Source of the DNA: RGIG3009 sp045578425
GTDB taxonomy: Bacteria; Bacillota; Clostridia; Oscillospirales; Acutalibacteraceae
NCBI GenBank assembly: GCA_045578425.1
Contig: JAZNKF010000063.1
Location: 62,001-126,000 of the forward strand
DNA: 64,000 nt
Reading direction: 5' to 3'
Shown: in pieces, positions 52,277 through 61,443 of the stretch
Layout: every line of letters begins with the position of its first letter
How positions within the stretch are numbered: position 1 is the stretch's first letter
Program-made: the position numbers and the translations under genes
The notes under the pieces: generated by a model
Told to the model about the DNA's origin: nothing
Database searches by the model: none
Seen by the model: only the letters and a program-made list of their open reading frames with translations

Positions 52277-54427
52277 TTATTTTTCTTTTTCATCAAGACT
52301 TTCAAGATGTTGGATAAACCATGTAGGCGGCTGTTCACAAGGATAATACGCATCATAAGTCACATAATCGGTATACGTGTAACCGGTAGCATCTGAGGTT
52401 TTCTTCTCTGCGACAGACACGCACAAATAAATGAACGGTTTTGTGGCATCGGTCACTTCTTCTTTCGGCATACCTTTTGCCCATTCCTTGATTTGGTCAG
52501 TATAAAGTTGTAACTCACTGTCGTATAAACTCAACGAATAATTGCCGTATTCTTCATCTAACCCAAAGTAGGAAGCGGAAAGGTAATCCATTTTCTTTGC
52601 CTCTTTTTCACCCGATAAAAAGGCTAAGGGTTTGTTGAAATCATTAGTATGCTGCCGCATTTCAGTGTGCAACTCGATATATTTGGCACACGTCACCGGT
52701 AGTACTTCGGGAGAAAGTGTGAAAGCAAGTTGATACCAACGACTTCCCTCATACGCTTGGGCAAGAAAGGTACAAACGCCGTCAACAGGGACAGCTTCGT
52801 ATTTTCCACTGACTTGAACAAGTTTGTCCCCGTGTAACAACGCATACCATTTTTCAAACCCGATTTGTGCTACTTCGTTACACAACGTTTGGTAAAACTC
52901 GTTTTTTTGTTTGGTATCGTTAAGATGGAAACCTTGTTCGGAGGAAAAATAAATGAAACCTAAATTTGAAGCAGGGGGGAGTGTGGTATAAATTTTTTCA
53001 AGTCCTTCCACTTCGGAAAGTGCGGCGGATAAAATGTGTCCCTCGTCTTTGGTGATCAAAATGCGTCGCTTGCGGGTAATGCCGTTTTGTTTAATCGCAA
53101 CGGGGATATAGTCCATTTCACGTTGTGCATCCCAAAATTTAGAATGGGAATTTTTTACCAATTCCGCCGAATACTGCAAACGGGATGCCACTAATTCGCG
53201 CACTTTTTGGTCGGTCAGTTCCACTTTGGCAAGTTTGGAATCAAAATAATCGGGGGTGTCATTAATCGAAACAGGTTCGCCCGCCCCCAACAACCGCACC
53301 GAGGTGATTTCTTCCGTTTGGGGAAGATAAGAGGAAACCGCGTGATACGTTCCATAAGTGATACCGAATAACCCTACGTTGACAACTACCAAAAGCAAAA
53401 CGCTTGTCAAACTGCGGCGGAACAATCCTTTAACGCGGCGGGTGGTGATAATATCAAACACCGGCATCAGCAACACGGAAACGAGGTACATCACGAAGAA
53501 AAATTCCCAAGAATAAGAAGAGTATTCCTCCATAAAGGTAGAACACAAACCAATGGTGGCAACCGACGAGAGCACAGCACCGACCAACAAGCGGTATAAT
53601 CCGTGCCAATAACGGTTGGGGGCTGCTTTGTCGGCACTTTCACTGGCACGGCGGGTGAACAAGAACAATGCCAGGAAAAAGTATATCACTGCCAACACCA
53701 AGGTGTAAATCCCGCAAGAAAACGTGGAAAGCGATTCGAAATTGCCGCCGACAAATACTTGGAACACCATTCCCACCGGAACGTTAAACTTAAAATCCAA
53801 CAACGGCGAAATCGTTAAATCTTTTGTTAACGGAAAACCTTCGGCAACTGCGTTGGTTACAAGGTGCAGTACCAATCGCGGCAAAAAGATAATCAACAAA
53901 GAAACCAAAACGTTGGCAAATACCGTACCGGTCACCGACATGGCAATGGCAACGGCCGCGGCAATCGACAACCCACCGGCAAAAACGTTAAAAGCCGTCA
54001 GCAACACGTTGGCATAGTTAATGCTGTATAGCATGGGGAAGAGGGCGTGTGCCGCGGTGGTGAGTAAAACAGAAGCAGCGGTAACGATTACCAACCACGT
54101 GGCAATCGCGGCAAAAAAACTGACGAACAAACAAGGCCGCGTTGCGGGAATAGCGTGATACAAGTCCGAAGCATCCCGCTTGTTCAAAAACGAGAAAAGC
54201 GATAACGTCATCAACGGTGCCACACCGCAAAACACCAACACAATCAGCGGATTCATCTCCAAAAAGTTGACCGGTTGAACGGTATAGTAGTTTACGCCGT
54301 CCAGCCACCGCAAAATCGGTTGCAATATACCAAGCAAATTGATGGCAATCATGCTCAAAATCCCAATGAGGCGCAGTTGCCGTAAACCGTCAACGTATAA
54401 ACGGGCACTGAAAAACGATTTTTTCAT
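52277..54427 (-). CDS. ABC transporter permease
   Basis: A 716-residue membrane protein with about eight hydrophobic helices in the first 390 residues and then a large soluble extracellular domain (residues about 400-716) of beta-strand and helical composition. I do not know a named family for that domain, though similar proteins pair with YtrB-like ATPases in Firmicutes. It starts 3 bp after the ATPase gene, so the two form a unit, probably exporting or sensing a lipid, peptide or drug. ATG 54427 after GGAGGTG. Confidence 0.8.
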   Translation of the reverse strand: MKKSFFSARLYVDGLRQLRLIGILSMIAINLLGILQPILRWLDGVNYYTVQPVNFLEMNPLIVLVFCGVAPLMTLSLFSFLNKRDASDLYHAIPATRPCLFVSFFAAIATWLVIVTAASVLLTTAAHALFPMLYSINYANVLLTAFNVFAGGLSIAAAVAIAMSVTGTVFANVLVSLLIIFLPRLVLHLVTNAVAEGFPLTKDLTISPLLDFKFNVPVGMVFQVFVGGNFESLSTFSCGIYTLVLAVIYFFLALFLFTRRASESADKAAPNRYWHGLYRLLVGAVLSSVATIGLCSTFMEEYSSYSWEFFFVMYLVSVLLMPVFDIITTRRVKGLFRRSLTSVLLLVVVNVGLFGITYGTYHAVSSYLPQTEEITSVRLLGAGEPVSINDTPDYFDSKLAKVELTDQKVRELVASRLQYSAELVKNSHSKFWDAQREMDYIPVAIKQNGITRKRRILITKDEGHILSAALSEVEGLEKIYTTLPPASNLGFIYFSSEQGFHLNDTKQKNEFYQTLCNEVAQIGFEKWYALLHGDKLVQVSGKYEAVPVDGVCTFLAQAYEGSRWYQLAFTLSPEVLPVTCAKYIELHTEMRQHTNDFNKPLAFLSGEKEAKKMDYLSASYFGLDEEYGNYSLSLYDSELQLYTDQIKEWAKGMPKEEVTDATKPFIYLCVSVAEKKTSDATGYTYTDYVTYDAYYPCEQPPTWFIQHLESLDEKEK

Positions 54428-54430
54428 CTC

Positions 54431-55333
54431 TTACACCTCCAATATACCGCCGGCAGTATAGCCAAGCGCTTCCATTTCATACGTAAACACTTCTTCTAAC
54501 GACAACGGCAGCACGTCAAGCAAAATCGGCGAAAGTTCCGAAAGCTTTGCCACCGTTTCGTCACGGTTGCCGCGCACAATCAAATTGGCAACCGAACCGC
54601 GTTTGACAAAGTTGAGGATTTCCAACATACCGAAATCCGCTTCGCTAAACTCATGCGAAAAAGCAATCTGCACTTTGAATAGCGAGGTTTTCAAGTTCTG
54701 AATATCGCTTTCCAACACCAAACCGCCTTTATGCAATAAGGCAAGTTGGTCGCACGTGTCTTCCAGTTCCCGCAGGGAATGGGAGGTGATAATGGCGGTA
54801 GCGTTGCGTTCCAGCACTTCTTCGCAAATCAAGTTTTTTACGGTATGGCGCATAACAGGGTCCAACCCATCAAACGTTTCGTCAAAAAAGATGTATTGCG
54901 GATGCGCCGAAAGCGCCAAAATGGTGGCGGCTTGCCGTTTCATACCCTTGGAAAAGGTGTTCAAGCCCTTTTGCGGGTTAAGCCCGAAAAGCTTGGTCAA
55001 CTGCTCAAAGCGGGCATTGTCAAAATCGGGATGAATTGCAGCGTAGAGTTTTGCCATGCGGTTCATGTTAGCGCCGCCAAGGAAGAATAACCCATCGGGA
55101 ACAAAAGCAATTTCTGACTTTTTTTGCGGGTTTTCGTAAATCGGCTCGTCATCAAAGGTAACACTGCCGCTGTCAGCGCGGTAAATGCCCGAAAGCACGC
55201 GCAAAAACGTGGATTTTCCCGCACCGTTGGAGCCAACCATACCATAAATGCACCCTTGCGGTATGGTACAGGAAATGTTGTCTAAGGCTACAAAATCGTC
55301 AAATCGTTTGGTAAGACCATGTGTTTGAATCAT
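54431..55333 (-). CDS. ABC transporter ATP-binding protein (YtrB-like)
   Basis: A 300-residue ATPase. Walker A is GSNGAGKST near residue 37, the signature loop is the divergent FSKGMKRQ near 132, Walker B is YIFFDETFDGLD near 158, and the H-loop is in TSHSLRE. The FSKGMKRQ variant is common in Ytr/Bcr-type antibiotic-responsive transporters. The ATG overlaps the GntR stop by 4 bp (ATGA), so all three genes form one operon. Confidence 0.9.
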   Translation of the reverse strand: MIQTHGLTKRFDDFVALDNISCTIPQGCIYGMVGSNGAGKSTFLRVLSGIYRADSGSVTFDDEPIYENPQKKSEIAFVPDGLFFLGGANMNRMAKLYAAIHPDFDNARFEQLTKLFGLNPQKGLNTFSKGMKRQAATILALSAHPQYIFFDETFDGLDPVMRHTVKNLICEEVLERNATAIITSHSLRELEDTCDQLALLHKGGLVLESDIQNLKTSLFKVQIAFSHEFSEADFGMLEILNFVKRGSVANLIVRGNRDETVAKLSELSPILLDVLPLSLEEVFTYEMEALGYTAGGILEV

Positions 55334-55710
55334 AAACTGACACCTCTTTCTTTGTAAGCATTGCGCACACACTCTATCACTTCTTCGGGCGGAACAGCCG
55401 CAAGGGCTAATTCGCTTACCAGTGCATGCAACTGAGTTAATTTGCGGCGGCTATGTTCCAGTAACAGTTCTTTGGCATTTTTGGCAACAAAACAACCAAT
55501 CCCCGGCACGGAATAAATAATACCGCGCACGTCCAATTCGGAATACGCTTTTTGAATCGTGTTGGGGTTAATGGATAGTTCGAGTGACAAACTGCGTACC
55601 GACGGCAATTGTGTTTCTGCGGGGAGTAAATCAGTCAGCACAAACTTTTCCAACTGCTCAATCAACTGTTCATATACCGGCTTTCGCGACAGCGGGTCAA
55701 TATGAAACAT
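55330..55710 (-). CDS. GntR-family regulator, YtrA subfamily
   Basis: A 126-residue repressor. Winged helix-turn-helix: KPVYEQLIEQLEKFVLTDLL, then SVRSLSLELSINPNTIQKAY, then a short C-terminal dimerisation tail. Length and lack of effector domain mark the YtrA group, which control neighbouring ABC transporters. A perfect operator lies just downstream of the -10 box. ATG 55710 after GGAGG. Confidence 0.92.
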   Translation of the reverse strand: MFHIDPLSRKPVYEQLIEQLEKFVLTDLLPAETQLPSVRSLSLELSINPNTIQKAYSELDVRGIIYSVPGIGCFVAKNAKELLLEHSRRKLTQLHALVSELALAAVPPEEVIECVRNAYKERGVSL

Positions 55711-55741
55711 AGGGAGCCTCCTTCCTTTTGGTTTGGTGAAT

Positions 55742-55770
55742 TAGGTGTACTATTCACCGTAGTACACCTA
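55742..55770. promoter_or_regulatory. GntR/YtrA-type operator
   Basis: TAGGTGTACTA (55742-55752), 7 bp, TAGTACACCTA (55760-55770), a perfect 11-bp inverted repeat located immediately after the -10 box of the gntR promoter; binding would block transcription. Confidence 0.85.
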
Positions 55771-55771
55771 G

Positions 55772-55800
55772 AATATACCATGCCAAATTCTACTTGTCAA
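55772..55800 (-). promoter_or_regulatory. gntR-ABC promoter
   Basis: Minus strand TTGACA (55800-55795), 17 bp, TATATT (55777-55772), overlapped on its downstream side by the operator. Confidence 0.85.
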
Positions 55801-55812
55801 TACCTTTTGCAA

Positions 55813-55841
55813 AAAAATATTCCCTGCCGAGAAGCAGGGAA
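55813..55841 (-). terminator. Terminator after tatD
   Basis: TTCCCTGC (55820-55827) pairs with GCAGGGAA (55834-55841); the minus strand continues ATATTTTTTTG. Confidence 0.8.
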
Positions 55842-55848
55842 TAAAAGT

Positions 55849-56610
55849 TTACAGTTTATAAAGCGCACGCGCGTTTTGTTCGCCCCATTGCAGTACCGTT
55901 TCGGTGTTCACGCCGCGCAAAGCGGCAATGGCGGCGGCAGTGTAAATAATTTTTGAAGAATCGCACCGTTTCCCGCGGTACGGTTCGGGCGAAAGGTAAG
56001 GGGCATCGGTTTCCAATAACAAACGGTCAGCGGGAATGGCTTTGGCAACTTCGGTGAGTTTGCGTGCGTTTTTAAATGTCACTACACCGCCAATACCGAT
56101 ATACATTCCCAATTTGACAATCTCGTTTGCCATTTCCACACTGCCGGAAAAGCAGTGTACCACACCGCGCGGCTGATAGTGTTTGAGATACGATAACGTG
56201 TCTTCGTGCGCCTCACGGTCGTGGATAACCACAGGCAATCCGCATTCTTTTGCCAACTCCAATTGATGGCAAAACCACTTTTTTTGTTTTTCGCGCGGAC
56301 AAGCATCTTCATAGTGGTAATCCAAACCGATTTCGCCCACTGCCACCACTTTTTCGTCAGCGGCAAGACGGCGCAGTGTTTCCAAATCTTTGTCGACGGC
56401 GCGCTCGGCTTCTTCGGGGTGGATACCCACCGTGGCAAAGAACTGCGGGTAACGGTGCGCAAGTTCCACCGCCTTGGCGGCGCTGTCGGCAGAGGTGGAA
56501 CCTTCTACAATACCGCACACTCCGTCTTGGAATAACTCAGCCAGTAAGGTGTCGCGGTCGTGGTCAAACGATTCGTCCAAATAATGAGCGTGAGTATCAA
56601 AAATCGGCAT
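55849..56610 (-). CDS. TatD-family metal-dependent DNase/hydrolase
   Basis: A 253-residue TIM-barrel hydrolase. FDTHAHYLDESFD (metal His-x-His), VGIHPEEA, GEIGLDYHYED, PVVIHDREAHED, HCFSGS and LLLETDAPYL carry the full set of metal-binding residues. TatD proteins have 3'-5' DNase activity. It lies 13 bp after metG, a very common metG-tatD pairing. Ribosome site is weak (GAGTG). Confidence 0.93.
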   Translation of the reverse strand: MPIFDTHAHYLDESFDHDRDTLLAELFQDGVCGIVEGSTSADSAAKAVELAHRYPQFFATVGIHPEEAERAVDKDLETLRRLAADEKVVAVGEIGLDYHYEDACPREKQKKWFCHQLELAKECGLPVVIHDREAHEDTLSYLKHYQPRGVVHCFSGSVEMANEIVKLGMYIGIGGVVTFKNARKLTEVAKAIPADRLLLETDAPYLSPEPYRGKRCDSSKIIYTAAAIAALRGVNTETVLQWGEQNARALYKL

Positions 56611-56622
56611 AGCGCATCACAC

Positions 56623-58557
56623 TCAATGAATTTGACTGCCGGGTTTCATGCCGTCCACAAAGATAACTTTGGCGGCATCGCCGTCGTCGGCTGCCAAAAT
56701 CATGCCGCGGCTTTCCACACCGCACAATACGGCGGGTTTCAAGTTGGCAACCACAACCACGTTGCGGCCTTTCAACTCTTCGGGTTTGTACCATTGTGAA
56801 ATACCCGAAGCGACCACACGGGGCGTACCGCTGCCGTCGTTTAAGGTAAGACGCAACAGTTTTTTCGACTTTTTCACAGGTTCGCAGTCCACCACTTGGG
56901 CAACGCGCAGATCCACTTTGGCAAAGTCGTCAATACCGATTTCCGAAAGGAAAGCTACTGCTTTTTCTTCTTCGGGTTCTTCCTCGTCTGCACTTTCAGC
57001 TTGTAACTCTGCCAACACCTTTTCCACGTCAACGCGGGCAAACAACGGTTCGGGTGTGCCCACGGTGTAGGAAGCGACGGTGCCAAACGCCAAATCACAC
57101 AACGCGTTATCGGGTTGCGCCACTTGTAATTGTGCAAAAATCTTTTGTGCCGTTTCGGGCAAGAAAGGTGCCAAGCACGTTGCCAACACGCGAATACATT
57201 CAAGCAAGTTGTATAAAACCGTTTCCAACTGCGGTAAGTTTTCTTCATTTTTTGCGAGAACCCATGGCGTGGTTTCGTCAATGTATTTGTTGCACCGCTT
57301 GGCAAGTGCCATTACCGTGTGAGCGGCATCGGCGTTGCGATAAGCATCCATCAGTTCTCCAAAGTGGGTGATGGTCTCCTCGGCAGTTTTCAGTAAATCA
57401 GCATCAAATTCACTGCCGATGGTGGCTGTTTTACGCACCGTACCGCCAAAATATTTGTTGGTCATGGCGATACTGCGATTGACCAAGTTACCAAGCGTGT
57501 TGGCAAGGTCAGCGTTGTAAAGGTTTAAGAAACTTTCATACGTAATCGTGCCGTCTTGTGCAAACGGAATTTCCGAAAGCAGATAATACCGCACCGCATC
57601 CGTACTGAACTTTTTGGCTAAATCATCAGCATACAGCACGTTTCCTTTGGATTTGCTCATCTTATCTTCGCCCGAAAGCAACCACGGATGCCCCAATACT
57701 TGTTTGGGTAACGGCTCACCGAGCGCCATCAGAATAATCGGCCAATAAATGGTGTGGAAACGCACAATGTCTTTGCCAATCACGTGCAAATCTGCCGGCC
57801 AGTAATGTTTGTATAAATCACTGCTGCCGTCGGGATGATATCCCAAACCGGTGATGTAGTTGGACAACGCATCCAACCATACGTAAGTAACGTGTTTTGG
57901 GTCAAATTCCACGGGGATACCCCATGTGAACGAAGTGCGCGATACACACAAATCCGAAAGTCCCGGTTTTAAGAAGTTGTTAATCATTTCGTTGCGACGG
58001 GATTCCGGTTGGAAAAACGCGGGATTTTCCTCGTAATACTGCATCAAACGGTCTTGATATTTGGAAAGGCGTAAGAAATACGCTTCTTCCTTAGCGTCTA
58101 CTACGGGGCGACCGCAATCGGGACATTTGCCGTCAACAATCTGCGAGGCGGTAAAGAACGATTCGCACGGCACACAATATTTACCCTCATATTCGCCTTT
58201 GTAAATATCGCCTTGCTCGTACAATTTTTTAAAAATAGCTTGTACGGAGGCTTCGTGGTCGGCGTCGGTAGTGCGGATAAAGCGGTCATACGAAGTGTTC
58301 AGTGTATCCCACACGTCTTTGATTTGCGCGGCAATGCCGTCAACGTATTCTTTGGGAGAAATGCCTTGTTCTTCGGCGTATTGCTGAATTTTTTGACCGT
58401 GTTCATCGGACCCTGTCAAAAAATGCACGTCGTATCCCTGCATTCGTTTGTACCGAGCAATCGTGTCGGCTAACACAATATCATAAGCATTGCCGATATG
58501 CGGCTTGCGCGAAGTATAGGCAATGGCAGTGGTAATATAAAACTTTTCCTTTTCCAT
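56623..58557 (-). CDS. metG: Methionine--tRNA ligase
   Basis: A 644-residue class Ia synthetase. HIGH region appears as PHIGNAYD, KMSKS as DKMSKSKGN, and a zinc knuckle as CVPCESFF/CPDCGR. The C-terminal domain (from about residue 545) is a tRNA-binding OB fold, KVDLRVAQVVDCEPVKKS, used for dimerisation. It charges initiator and elongator tRNA-Met. ATG 58557 after AAAAGGAGG. Confidence 0.96.
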   Translation of the reverse strand: MEKEKFYITTAIAYTSRKPHIGNAYDIVLADTIARYKRMQGYDVHFLTGSDEHGQKIQQYAEEQGISPKEYVDGIAAQIKDVWDTLNTSYDRFIRTTDADHEASVQAIFKKLYEQGDIYKGEYEGKYCVPCESFFTASQIVDGKCPDCGRPVVDAKEEAYFLRLSKYQDRLMQYYEENPAFFQPESRRNEMINNFLKPGLSDLCVSRTSFTWGIPVEFDPKHVTYVWLDALSNYITGLGYHPDGSSDLYKHYWPADLHVIGKDIVRFHTIYWPIILMALGEPLPKQVLGHPWLLSGEDKMSKSKGNVLYADDLAKKFSTDAVRYYLLSEIPFAQDGTITYESFLNLYNADLANTLGNLVNRSIAMTNKYFGGTVRKTATIGSEFDADLLKTAEETITHFGELMDAYRNADAAHTVMALAKRCNKYIDETTPWVLAKNEENLPQLETVLYNLLECIRVLATCLAPFLPETAQKIFAQLQVAQPDNALCDLAFGTVASYTVGTPEPLFARVDVEKVLAELQAESADEEEPEEEKAVAFLSEIGIDDFAKVDLRVAQVVDCEPVKKSKKLLRLTLNDGSGTPRVVASGISQWYKPEELKGRNVVVVANLKPAVLCGVESRGMILAADDGDAAKVIFVDGMKPGSQIH

Positions 58558-58633
58558 GGAAATGCCTCCTTTTTGGTATACGTATTTTATTTTAGCAGAT
58601 TTCGGTAAAAAAACAAGTCTTTCCTTTGCAAAC

Positions 58634-58662
58634 TTGCAATTTTCTTTATAAAACTTTATAAT
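58634..58662 (+). promoter_or_regulatory. rluA-like promoter
   Basis: TTGCAA (58634-58639), 17 bp, TATAAT (58657-58662), 17 bp before the start codon. Confidence 0.75.
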
Positions 58663-58679
58663 AAGCGCAGAGGTGGCCT

Positions 58680-59567
58680 ATGAAACAACTTGCATTTACC
58701 GTGCCGTCAACCTATGACGGCGAGACAATACAAACCTTTTTGCGGCAAGGATGCGGTCTTTCGTGGCGCATGGTCGTACGCTTAAAGCATACCGAAAATG
58801 GTATTACCGTCGCTGGCGAACTTCGCCGTACTATCGACCGTGTTGCCGAGGGTGACGTCGTTTGTTTGTCGTTGCCGGAAGACGAAGTACGCATTGAAGG
58901 CGCCGATTTACCGCTTTCGGTGGTGTACGAGGACGATTCGTTGTTGGTTGTGAACAAGCCGCCGTATTTGGCGGTACATCCGTCGGCGGGAAAACCCGAA
59001 CCGACCTTGGCAAACGCCGTGGTGGGTTACTATGAACGAAAAGGGGAGACCTGCTCGTTTCGCCCCACCAACCGATTGGATCGTAACACCAGCGGTTTGT
59101 TGTTAATAGCCAAAAACTCGCATTTAGCGTATGCTATGGTGGGTAAAGTGGAAAAAACGTATCTTGCCATTGTGTTGGGGCGCTTGACAGGCAGCGGCAC
59201 CATCAACCAGCCGATACGTGTTAAAGAAGGATGTTGTATCACTCGCGAAGTGGGGCAAGGCGGCAAGGAAAGTCTAACTCATTATGAAGCATTAGCAAGT
59301 GACGGCGAAGTCACCTTGGTACGACTGCGCTTAGAGACCGGCAGGACACACCAAATTCGAGTACATATGTCTTGGTTGGGTTTTCCGTTGGCGGGGGATA
59401 CCATGTACGGAACCGATACTATGGTGATGCCGCGCCATGCCCTACACTGTGAAATTATGAGGTTTTGTCATCCGCTGACGGGTGAAAATATAGTCCTCGA
59501 TGCACCGCTTCCAAACGATATGCAACACTGCTTGGAGCAACATGGATTATCGTTTCAAAACCGGTAA
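58680..59567 (+). CDS. RluA-family pseudouridine synthase
   Basis: A 295-residue enzyme with an N-terminal S4-like domain (about 15-75) and a catalytic domain with VVNKPPYLAVHPS and PTNRLDRNTSGLLLIAK, whose Asp is the nucleophile, then GRTHQIRVHM. The usual His before RLD is Asn, as in many clostridial members. It modifies rRNA or tRNA uridines; target unknown. ATG 58680 after GAGGTGG. Confidence 0.92.
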   Translation: MKQLAFTVPSTYDGETIQTFLRQGCGLSWRMVVRLKHTENGITVAGELRRTIDRVAEGDVVCLSLPEDEVRIEGADLPLSVVYEDDSLLVVNKPPYLAVHPSAGKPEPTLANAVVGYYERKGETCSFRPTNRLDRNTSGLLLIAKNSHLAYAMVGKVEKTYLAIVLGRLTGSGTINQPIRVKEGCCITREVGQGGKESLTHYEALASDGEVTLVRLRLETGRTHQIRVHMSWLGFPLAGDTMYGTDTMVMPRHALHCEIMRFCHPLTGENIVLDAPLPNDMQHCLEQHGLSFQNR

Positions 59568-59580
59568 AAACTACCACGAC

Positions 59581-59609
59581 TTGCAATTTTGGCAGTTTTC
59601 TGTTATAAT
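59581..59609 (+). promoter_or_regulatory. Promoter of the M23 peptidase gene
   Basis: TTGCAA (59581-59586), 17 bp, TATAAT (59604-59609). Confidence 0.8.
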
Positions 59610-59642
59610 GACTTGAAATTTGCAAAAGTGAGGTGAGACATC

Positions 59643-61163
59643 GTGCGACCTATCGATTGGCAAAAAGTAAAACAAGATTTGGGAAAAAGGTGGGATATTG
59701 CCTATCGTTTTGCCTACATTGTCGGTGTTCGTTCCGTGCGATGTCTCAAAACGGCGAAACGGTTTACCCGTATGTTGTGGACACCGCTTTGGCGAGGATT
59801 TTGCCATGCAGCGGATGTTGTGCTGTTGCGCTATTTACGTGAAGGAGTCAAAGAACTTCGCCATCTTTGGCAGGAAATTCGCTTGGCGAAGGAAGCGGGT
59901 AAATTATCAATCCTTCGTCAACGCTTGTTTCAGTTGATGCGTTTGCCGATTGTGGCGGTAAAACGGTACCGAAAATTATTCCGTACACTGTTCAATATTG
60001 CCGCACCGGCATTGGCGCTTTTGTTGCTTATCAGTAACGTTCATTTTTGGAACACCGCAGAATATGCGTTGGCATTGGAATACGAGGGGAATGAAATCGG
60101 CTATATTGCCAACGAAAACACCTATACCGATGCCGTCGCGTTGGTGCGGGATACCGTGATTAATGCAGATGATTCTTTCGAAATTGAACAATCCCCGCAA
60201 CTTACGGTATCTCTTGTGGGAAATACTTCGCTGATTGAAGAACAGGAAGTCAGCAACCGTATTTTGGAATCCATGGGCGACCGTGTGCAGCACGGTGCGG
60301 GTTTGTATGTGGATGGTGTTTTCCGCGGTGCTTTACCTTTGGCGGATACCGTTAACAAATTGTTAGCTGAACGATTGGAAAGTTATCCCGCAGAAGAAGG
60401 CGTAACCGCCGACTTTTTACCCAAAGTATCGGTGGTCAGCGGTTTGTATCCATCCTCCGCTTTTGTTACTGCTGAGGTCATGCGTTCCTACACTTCTACC
60501 TTGACGGTAAAAACCATTCGTACGATTACTTATGTTGAAAAAGCACCATACAAAACTATCATCCAAGAAACCGAAACCTTACCGCTTGGCTACCGCGTAG
60601 TGAAGGTGCAAGGGAAAAGCGGCAGACAACGGGTGCACGCGCAAGTCATTTCAGTAAACGGGAAAGAGCAGTACCGTGTGGTTGTCGGTACCGAATATAT
60701 CAAAGCACCGGTACATCAAGTGGAATTGGTGGGTGCTCAAAAATACAATGGTGATACCGAATTAGGCGATGGTAAAGCTACCGGTACATTCATATGGCCG
60801 TTGCCGTACACCAAACAAATTTCGTCCTATTTTGCTTCGCGGTGGGGCAAATTTCACGGAGCCATTGATATCTCCAACGGCAGTACCGACAAAAAACCGA
60901 TTATCGCCTCTGATGGTGGTGTGGTAGAAGAAGCCGGCTCCCATTCAAGTTATGGTTTGTTTGTGCTGATAGACCACGGCAACGGTTTTAAAACACGGTA
61001 TGCCCATTGCAGTAAACTGTATGTTAAAGCGGGCGACCGCGTGGCACAAGGGCAGTATATTGCCAAGGTGGGGAACACCGGTTATTCCACGGGACCGCAC
61101 TTGCATTTTGAAGTGATTAAAAACGGCGAGTTGGTTGACCCGCTGTTATATGTAAAACGCTAA
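59643..61163 (+). CDS. M23 peptidoglycan endopeptidase with G5 domain
   Basis: A 506-residue membrane-bound protein. A basic cytoplasmic stretch of about 115 residues precedes one membrane helix (LFNIAAPALALLLLISNVHF). Outside, a region with ISN-like repeats is followed by a G5 domain (YVEKAPYKTII...VSVNGKEQYRV, about residues 285-365) and the M23 domain with FHGAIDISN (His and Asp zinc ligands near 404) and GPHLHFEVIKNG (His near 486). It cuts peptide bridges of peptidoglycan. GTG 59643 after GAGGTGAG. Confidence 0.9.
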   Translation: MRPIDWQKVKQDLGKRWDIAYRFAYIVGVRSVRCLKTAKRFTRMLWTPLWRGFCHAADVVLLRYLREGVKELRHLWQEIRLAKEAGKLSILRQRLFQLMRLPIVAVKRYRKLFRTLFNIAAPALALLLLISNVHFWNTAEYALALEYEGNEIGYIANENTYTDAVALVRDTVINADDSFEIEQSPQLTVSLVGNTSLIEEQEVSNRILESMGDRVQHGAGLYVDGVFRGALPLADTVNKLLAERLESYPAEEGVTADFLPKVSVVSGLYPSSAFVTAEVMRSYTSTLTVKTIRTITYVEKAPYKTIIQETETLPLGYRVVKVQGKSGRQRVHAQVISVNGKEQYRVVVGTEYIKAPVHQVELVGAQKYNGDTELGDGKATGTFIWPLPYTKQISSYFASRWGKFHGAIDISNGSTDKKPIIASDGGVVEEAGSHSSYGLFVLIDHGNGFKTRYAHCSKLYVKAGDRVAQGQYIAKVGNTGYSTGPHLHFEVIKNGELVDPLLYVKR

Positions 61164-61167
61164 ACTG

Positions 61168-61198
61168 CTGCCGCCGATACCATCGGCGGCAGTTTTTA
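61168..61198 (+). terminator. Terminator after the M23 peptidase gene
   Basis: CTGCCGCCGAT (61168-61178) pairs with ATCGGCGGCAG (61182-61192), followed by TTTTTAT. Confidence 0.88.
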
Positions 61199-61359
61199 TG
61201 CGATAATTATGAATATAAATGAATATTTATGCAAATTGTCACTGCAAAAAGATGAAAAAAATCTCGAAAAAAGTGTAGAATTGTTGGCTTTACACAAATA
61301 ATTATAAATGAAACACCGTAAATTCGGCAAAACGACATTGAATATTTTTTCAAAAGCTA
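61199..61359. other. AT-rich upstream region of argG
   Basis: No gene. Notable is ATAAATGAATATTTAT (near 61215-61231), an inverted repeat reminiscent of an arginine-repressor (ARG) box, and a second AATTATAAATGAAAC around 61302. Neither matches the ArgR consensus well; they are candidate sites only. Confidence 0.4.
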
Positions 61360-61388
61360 TTGCATAAACCTATACTCCGTGTTATAAT
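61360..61388 (+). promoter_or_regulatory. argGH promoter
   Basis: TTGCAT (61360-61365), 17 bp, TATAAT (61383-61388). argG starts at 61444 after ATAGGAGG. Confidence 0.8.
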
Positions 61389-61443
61389 GACAAACATGAA
61401 AAATGAAACTCGCCAAAGCGAGAAACTATAGGAGGCAATTCAA

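Noticed and set aside
61199..61359. AT-rich repeats before argG considered as definite ARG boxes
   Set aside because: The two candidates match the repressor consensus only partly; listed as possible only.
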